25,832 bases of DNA from Candidatus Aminicenantota bacterium. Lineage in GTDB: Bacteria > Acidobacteriota > Aminicenantia > S016-38. Location of the stretch: contig JAMOUL010000313.1 in the NCBI GenBank assembly GCA_027062035.1, positions 1 through 25,832 of the forward strand. The letters are read 5' to 3'. How positions within the stretch are numbered: position 1 is the stretch's first letter; each line of letters opens with the position of its first letter. Below the pieces are notes generated by a model, which was not told the DNA's origin, did not search any database, and saw nothing but the letters and a program-made list of their open reading frames with translations. Position numbers and translations under genes: made by a program. Positions 21,677 through 25,832 of the stretch are shown in pieces.

Positions 21677-22432
21677 ATGAAGATCAAATTTCTCGGTACA
21701 GCAGGAGCGAGATACGTAATGGCCACACAGCTCCGTTCTTCTGCAGGTACATATATAGAAATAGGTGATAAAAGGATAATTCTTGACCCGGGTCCCGGAA
21801 CCCTTGTTAGAATGGCTCGTTCGAAGCCCAGGCTTAATCCAGCCTCACTGGATGCAGTTATACTCACTCACGTACATCTGGACCATACGGGAGATGCCAA
21901 TGCCCTTCTCGATGCCATGACGGAGGGAGCCAAGAAAAATAAGGGGCTCCTGTTTGCACCTGCCCAGTGTGTTAAGGGAGAAGATAGGGTAATCTTATCT
22001 TATTTGCTGAATTCCATTAAGGTGAAGGAACTTAAAGCTTCTACTGAGTATGAGATGGATGGATTTACATTGGAAACATCCATTGCCCACGATCATGGAG
22101 TGGAAACTTACGGTATTAAAATCCCCTTTGTCGGAGGAAAGGTGTGCTTTATGGTTGATACCAGGTTCTCGGAGGAGTTACTGGATTCTTACAAGGACTG
22201 TACACATATTGTTATAAATGTCGTTCTCAAGGAGTGCAGGGAGTATATTAAACATTTATGTGTGGAAGATGTAAGAAGAATTGCTCTTTCTCTCAGGCCT
22301 GAGGGGATTATAATGACTCATTTCGGGATGGGGATGCTCAGGGCAAAACCCTGGAAGGTAGCCGAATTCCTCACAAATGAGACAGGGGTCAATATTAAAG
22401 CAGCCTCTGATGGTATGGAAGTTGATTTTTGA
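21677..22432 (+). CDS. Metallo-beta-lactamase-fold hydrolase
   Basis: A 251-residue cytoplasmic protein. The motif THVHLDHTGD (His65, His67, Asp69, His70) gives the two-metal site, with IAHDHG, MVDTRF and MTHFGM supplying later ligands. The start KIKFLGTAGAR and the ILDPGPG strand are typical of the RNase Z/ElaC-like and phosphodiesterase-like branch of the superfamily. The exosite arm of true tRNase Z is not recognisable, so function in tRNA maturation is doubtful. It appears to be a single-gene unit between its own promoter and a terminator. Confidence 0.88.
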   Translation: MKIKFLGTAGARYVMATQLRSSAGTYIEIGDKRIILDPGPGTLVRMARSKPRLNPASLDAVILTHVHLDHTGDANALLDAMTEGAKKNKGLLFAPAQCVKGEDRVILSYLLNSIKVKELKASTEYEMDGFTLETSIAHDHGVETYGIKIPFVGGKVCFMVDTRFSEELLDSYKDCTHIVINVVLKECREYIKHLCVEDVRRIALSLRPEGIIMTHFGMGMLRAKPWKVAEFLTNETGVNIKAASDGMEVDF

Positions 22433-22469
22433 ATTGGGCTTATTCAGCCTTTTAAAAATGCGTCAATTG

Positions 22470-22502
22470 CCCGGATAGTGGCACTGCACCCCGGGGGTTT
22501 TT
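22470..22502 (+). terminator. Terminator between MBL gene and sucC
   Basis: CCCGG (22470-22474) and CCGGG (22491-22495) form an outer stem around a smaller GTG/CAC stem, followed by GG and TTTTT (22498-22502). A weaker GGCT/AGCC hairpin lies upstream near 22437-22449. Between here and sucC no clear promoter was found. Confidence 0.65.
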
Positions 22503-22610
22503 AGATGTCAGAACTTGACGAAAACCTCCAATAAGTTTTACCCTTAAAGGAGTATCAAAAATTATTTTTAATTTGAGAATGATAGAACAAGTTTCCATTT
22601 GGAGGGATAA

Positions 22611-23777
22611 ATGAAAGTACACGAGTATCAGGCTAAGGAAATCCTGAGGAAGTTTGGCGTGAAGGTCCCCCGGGGTAGAGCAACGGATAGCCCCGAGGAA
22701 GCCAGAAAGATCGCCGAAGAACTTGGAGGCAGGGTCGTCGTAAAGGCTCAGATCCATGCGGGAGGAAGAGGTAAAGCTGGAGGAGTTAAGCTGGCAAATA
22801 CCCCTGATGAAGTTTATGAGATAGCAAAGAAGATGCTGGGAATGAAACTGGTTACTCACCAGACAGGTCCGGAAGGTAAAATCGTAAGAAAGATTCTCGT
22901 AGAGGAAGCCTCTGATATTGCCAGGGAGATGTACATAGGAATAGTAGTGGATAGGGCCAAGGAATCTCCTGTAGTGATGGCTTCTCCAGAAGGAGGAGTA
23001 GAAATAGAGGAAGTGGCAGCGACCCATCCTGAACTTATCTTTAAAGAATATGTTCATCCAGCAGTGGGCCTTGCTCCTTTTCAGGCTAAGAAGCTTGCTT
23101 ATAAGCTTGGCCTTGAGGGTGGTGCTGTGAAGGAAGCGATAAAATTCTTGCTTGCTCTCTGGAAGGCTTTTGAAGCTACTGACGCCTCACTTGCGGAGAT
23201 CAATCCCCTGATTCTAACCGGACAGGGTGAGGTTCTTGCCCTTGATGCCAAAATGAACTTCGATGATAACGCACTTTACCGTCATCCAGACATAAAGGAA
23301 CTCAGGGATATCCATGAAGAAACCCCTCTGGAGGTCGAGGCATCAAAGTATAACCTGAACTACATCCAGCTGGAGGGCAATGTTGGGTGTATGGTTAATG
23401 GTGCAGGTCTTGCCATGGCTACCATGGATATTATCAAGTATTACGGAGGAGAACCGGCGAACTTTCTCGATGTTGGAGGTGGCGCCAACGAGGAGCAGAT
23501 AAAAAATGCCTTCAGAATATTGATGTCTGATCCCAATGTGAAGGCTGTGTATATAAATATCTTCGGGGGTATCCTCCGTTGTGATAGGCTGGCCAGAGGA
23601 GTGGTTAATGCAGCAAAGGAAATGAAGGTAAAGGTTCCAATCGTGGTGAGAATGAAAGGGACAAACTTTGAAGAGGGGAAGGAGATTATTCTGAATTCTG
23701 GCCTGGACATAAAGGTGGCAGATACAATGGCTGAGGGTGCTCAGCTGGCAGTAAAACTTGCAGGAGGTAAAGCATGA
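22611..23777 (+). CDS. sucC: Succinate-CoA ligase (ADP-forming), beta subunit
   Basis: Beta subunit of succinyl-CoA synthetase, carrying the ATP-grasp nucleotide site. The 388-residue protein shows the start MKVHEYQAKEILRKFGV, the HAGGRGKAGGVKLA loop, EINPLILTGQGEVLALDAKM and the C-terminal FLDVGGGANEEQ and NIFGGILRCDRLARGVV. GGAGGG precedes the ATG. It makes ATP from succinyl-CoA or, in reverse, feeds succinyl-CoA to other pathways. The 4-nt overlap with sucD ensures paired synthesis. Confidence 0.98.
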   Translation: MKVHEYQAKEILRKFGVKVPRGRATDSPEEARKIAEELGGRVVVKAQIHAGGRGKAGGVKLANTPDEVYEIAKKMLGMKLVTHQTGPEGKIVRKILVEEASDIAREMYIGIVVDRAKESPVVMASPEGGVEIEEVAATHPELIFKEYVHPAVGLAPFQAKKLAYKLGLEGGAVKEAIKFLLALWKAFEATDASLAEINPLILTGQGEVLALDAKMNFDDNALYRHPDIKELRDIHEETPLEVEASKYNLNYIQLEGNVGCMVNGAGLAMATMDIIKYYGGEPANFLDVGGGANEEQIKNAFRILMSDPNVKAVYINIFGGILRCDRLARGVVNAAKEMKVKVPIVVRMKGTNFEEGKEIILNSGLDIKVADTMAEGAQLAVKLAGGKA

Positions 23778-24649
23778 GTATACTTATAGATGAAAACACA
23801 AGGGTTGTAGTCCAGGGAATTACCGGGTCAGAGGGGAGCTTTCATACTGAACAGATGATTGCATACGGAACGAAGGTTGTAGCAGGAGTTACCCCTGGTA
23901 AGGGGGGAATAAAGGTTTTCGATAATGTACCAGTTTTCAATACCGTAGAGGAAGCGGTTAAAAAAGAAGGAGCCAACGCTTCCATAATTTTTGTTCCGGC
24001 TCCCTTTGCAGCTGATGCTATTATGGAGGCTGTTGATGCAGGAGTTGATCTTGTGGTGGCCATAACAGAGGGAATTCCCATCCAGGATATGATTAAGGTA
24101 AAGGCCTTTATGAAAGGAAGGAAGACCAGGCTTATAGGGCCCAATTGTCCTGGAGTAATATCCCCTGGAAAAGCCAAGATGGGAATTATGCCGGGCTACA
24201 TTCATAAACCAGGAACCATAGGCATTGTTTCCCGTTCAGGAACCCTTACCTATGAAGCTGTGAATCAAATTTCTCAACTTGGCATGGGACAATCCACAGC
24301 TGTTGGAATAGGGGGCGATCCCATTATTGGTTCTCCCTTCATAGAAATTCTCAGGTTATTTAATGAAGATCCTGATACAGAGGCTGTTGTGCTGATCGGA
24401 GAAATAGGAGGAAGTGCTGAAGAGGAAGCTGCTGAGTATATTAAGAGAGAGTTTAAAAAACCCGTAATAAGTTTCATAGCCGGACAAACAGCTCCTCCGG
24501 GTAGAAGAATGGGGCACGCTGGTGCTATTATAGCAGGCGGAAAGGGTACTGCTGCTGAAAAGATGAAGGCTCTTTCTGAGGCCGGCGTCCATGTTGTGAA
24601 ATCCCCTGCTGAGATAGGGAAGACAGTAAAGGAGGCCCTTGGGAAATAA
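23774..24649 (+). CDS. sucD: Succinate-CoA ligase, alpha subunit
   Basis: Alpha subunit with the CoA-binding Rossmann domain (VVVQGITGSEGSFHTEQMI, VAGVTPGKGG) and the phosphohistidine domain; His248 in GRRMGHAGAI is the phosphorylated residue. GPNCPGVISPGKAKMGIMPG and SRSGTLTYEAV are also diagnostic. At 291 residues its length is normal. The downstream adenosyltransferase gene begins inside its last codons, so three genes share one transcript. Confidence 0.98.
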   Translation: MSILIDENTRVVVQGITGSEGSFHTEQMIAYGTKVVAGVTPGKGGIKVFDNVPVFNTVEEAVKKEGANASIIFVPAPFAADAIMEAVDAGVDLVVAITEGIPIQDMIKVKAFMKGRKTRLIGPNCPGVISPGKAKMGIMPGYIHKPGTIGIVSRSGTLTYEAVNQISQLGMGQSTAVGIGGDPIIGSPFIEILRLFNEDPDTEAVVLIGEIGGSAEEEAAEYIKREFKKPVISFIAGQTAPPGRRMGHAGAIIAGGKGTAAEKMKALSEAGVHVVKSPAEIGKTVKEALGK

Positions 24650-25178
24650 TTTAAAACAGGGAAAGGTGCAGGTTTATACTGGCGAGGGTAAGGGAAAGAC
24701 CACCGCTGCTCTGGGACTTGCACTCAGGGCAGCGGGGAGAGGTCTGCGAGTGTATATATGTCAGTTCATGAAGGGACGGGAAACAGGAGAATTTAAGGCC
24801 ATTGAGAAGTTTCTTTCCACCTACATTGAGATTCATAAATGCGGGGGCAGGAAATTTGTAATGGATAGAAATAATCCTCCAGAAGAAGAGATTTTAAGGG
24901 CCAGAGCTGGACTAACGGAAGCCAGAAAAGCAATGCTTTCCGGTTCCTATGATATTGTTATACTGGATGAAGTGAACGTAGCTATCTACTTTAACCTGAT
25001 AGAGGAAGATGATGTACTTGGGCTTATAAGGGAAAAGCCTGAAAATGTAGAACTTGTACTTACAGGTAGAAATGCCCCGAAAAGCATCATAGAAATTGCA
25101 GACCTTGTTACGGAAATGAAGGAAATAAAGCATTATTATAAAGATGGGGTCCCCGCAAGGGAGGGGATAGAATATTAG
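24639..25178 (+). CDS. cobO: Corrinoid adenosyltransferase (CobO/BtuR type)
   Basis: Transfers the adenosyl group of ATP to cob(I)alamin or cobyrinate diamide, giving the coenzyme B12 form. The P-loop is GEGKGKTT (residues 15-22), followed by AALGLALRAAGRGLRV, the QFMKG segment and the Walker-B-like DIVILDEVNVAI, with LVLTGRNAP near the end; 179 residues is typical. The TTG start lies only 3 nt after GGAGG inside sucD. It is kept because it gives the usual N-terminus just before VQVYTG; GTG at 24666 is a weaker alternative. Its place beside sucCD suggests a link to adenosylcobalamin-dependent methylmalonyl-CoA mutase, not seen here. Confidence 0.9.
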   Translation: MGNNLKQGKVQVYTGEGKGKTTAALGLALRAAGRGLRVYICQFMKGRETGEFKAIEKFLSTYIEIHKCGGRKFVMDRNNPPEEEILRARAGLTEARKAMLSGSYDIVILDEVNVAIYFNLIEEDDVLGLIREKPENVELVLTGRNAPKSIIEIADLVTEMKEIKHYYKDGVPAREGIEY

Positions 25179-25187
25179 GAGGTAAAT

Positions 25188-25832
25188 ATGAGAAAAATTT
25201 TGGTTCTCTTCCTCATTATATTTGGTTTATTTGCAACAGTGCCCGCATGGAAAGCCATGCAGGTGGCTGACAAATGGGTTCAGTTTTTGAATTATGAAAG
25301 GGGCGAAAATGTTATCAGGGGATTTGAGCGCAGGGGCATCGGATTGTTTACTCCCAGAGAAATACGTTTTCAGGTTATGAACTTAAACGAAGTCTATTAT
25401 AAGGGAGAGAAGGTTGGATATGTGGCAATTCTATATCCCTCTGGCTATATACTGATTCCTAATACGGAAATCATTTCCCCTGTAAAGTTCTATTCGACTT
25501 CCGGTGAATTTAACCCCGAAAAGAACGGTTTTCACAGGGACCTGCTTGAATATTTATATAGGGCACTGGAGGTGGATAATAAACTTCCTGCGATAAAGGG
25601 GTCTCCTCAGTGGGATTTTCTTGTACATGCTTCCCCTGCAACTTTAAAAGCCATGGCAAGTGAGGAAATTACCTTTGGCCCAATCGTATCAACAAGATGG
25701 AATCAGAGCTGGCCATATAACAAATATACTCCTATCATAAATGGAAATCATACACCTACTGGCTGCGTGGCTACCGCCTATGCGCAGATATTAAAATTCT
25801 GGAATTGGCCTGATAGGGGAAAGGGATCCTAC
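25188..25832 (+). CDS. Secreted C10 (streptopain-type) cysteine protease, N-terminal part
   Basis: The frame is open to the right edge, 215 codons visible. A signal peptide (about 1-20, ending ATVPAW) is followed by a propeptide-like region with QVMNLNEVYYKGEKVGYVAI and GYILIPNTE, as in Spi/SpeB prodomains. The mature start is marked by STRWNQSWPYNKYTP. The catalytic Cys is Cys193 in PTGCVATAYAQILKFWNWP, a C10 hallmark; the His and the end of the protein are off the window. AGGAGG 6 nt before the ATG, only 9 nt after the cobO stop, puts it in the sucCD-cobO transcript or gives it a promoter inside cobO. It likely acts on extracellular protein. Confidence 0.88.
   Translation, partial: MRKILVLFLIIFGLFATVPAWKAMQVADKWVQFLNYERGENVIRGFERRGIGLFTPREIRFQVMNLNEVYYKGEKVGYVAILYPSGYILIPNTEIISPVKFYSTSGEFNPEKNGFHRDLLEYLYRALEVDNKLPAIKGSPQWDFLVHASPATLKAMASEEITFGPIVSTRWNQSWPYNKYTPIINGNHTPTGCVATAYAQILKFWNWPDRGKGSY

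Noticed and set aside
22505..22534. Nine-codon ORF (MSELDENLQ) just after the terminator and before sucC, as a possible leader peptide
   Set aside because: No ribosome site apart from the G-run of the terminator, no regulatory codon run and no second hairpin before sucC.
22503..22610. Promoter for sucC from TTGACG at 22515 or TTGAGA at 22573
   Set aside because: No acceptable -10 hexamer at 16-18 nt from either; left uncalled.
22452..23057. Long minus-strand ORF of 201 codons opposite sucC
   Set aside because: It covers the sucC start on the other strand, has low-complexity His/Tyr/Phe-rich content and no ribosome site; sucC is unmistakable.

Overview
The window is a gene-dense stretch of a bacterial chromosome with moderate GC (about mid-40s by eye). 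No tRNA, rRNA, insertion sequence, phage gene or CRISPR array was seen. A prolipoprotein diacylglyceryl transferase, a small beta-barrel-like protein and several exported or lipid-anchored proteins suggest a diderm. A short EF-Ts, a DUF763 gene and Lys/Glu-rich proteins hint at a thermophilic anaerobe of a deep-branching phylum. I cannot name the lineage from these genes; the TPR-sulfatase and M2/C10 peptidase content is reminiscent of some Acidobacteriota-like groups, but that is only an impression.

Layout. (1) 1-2613, plus strand: the end of a class V aminotransferase, a 3-phosphoglycerate dehydrogenase and xseA. (2) 2645-3601, minus: a PLP enzyme of the cysteine synthase/cystathionine beta-synthase family, next to the serine genes. 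(3) 3950-7472, minus: rplM-rpsI-rpsB-tsf-pyrH-frr, a classic translation operon with a perfect TTGACA -35 box. (4) 7579-9141, plus: ECF sigma factor, membrane anti-sigma factor, unknown exported protein and a strong terminator. (5) 9189-13741, plus: DUF763 protein, M2-type lipoprotein peptidase, S21, lipoyl synthase and a metallophosphoesterase in one tight operon. (6) 13735-16694, minus: lgt and a sulfatase-like/TPR protein. (7) 16863-20464, plus: a 1010-residue secreted subtilase and a small barrel-like protein, then a terminator and a beta-propeller lipoprotein (20521-21642). (8) 21677-22432: a metallo-beta-lactamase-fold hydrolase. (9) 22611-25832: sucC-sucD-corrinoid adenosyltransferase and the start of a secreted C10 (streptopain-type) cysteine protease.

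How they fit. The serine-forming pair sits beside a serine-to-cysteine or homocysteine-to-cystathionine enzyme. Succinyl-CoA ligase next to an adenosylcobalamin-making enzyme suggests a methylmalonyl-CoA route, and three peptidases suggest growth on proteins or peptides. Both links are inference.

The most striking structural pattern is promoter placement. Five genes that start transcription units (the PLP enzyme, the sigma factor, DUF763, lgt and the MBL hydrolase) lack a Shine-Dalgarno site and have a sigma70-like -10 box only 6-11 nt before the start codon. This predicts leaderless or nearly leaderless mRNAs, while genes inside operons carry strong Shine-Dalgarno sites. Other points worth following are an HhH-glycosylase-like motif in DUF763, the ECF trio with an unknown basic exported partner, and a sulfatase-like protein with Thr in place of the formylglycine Cys/Ser.
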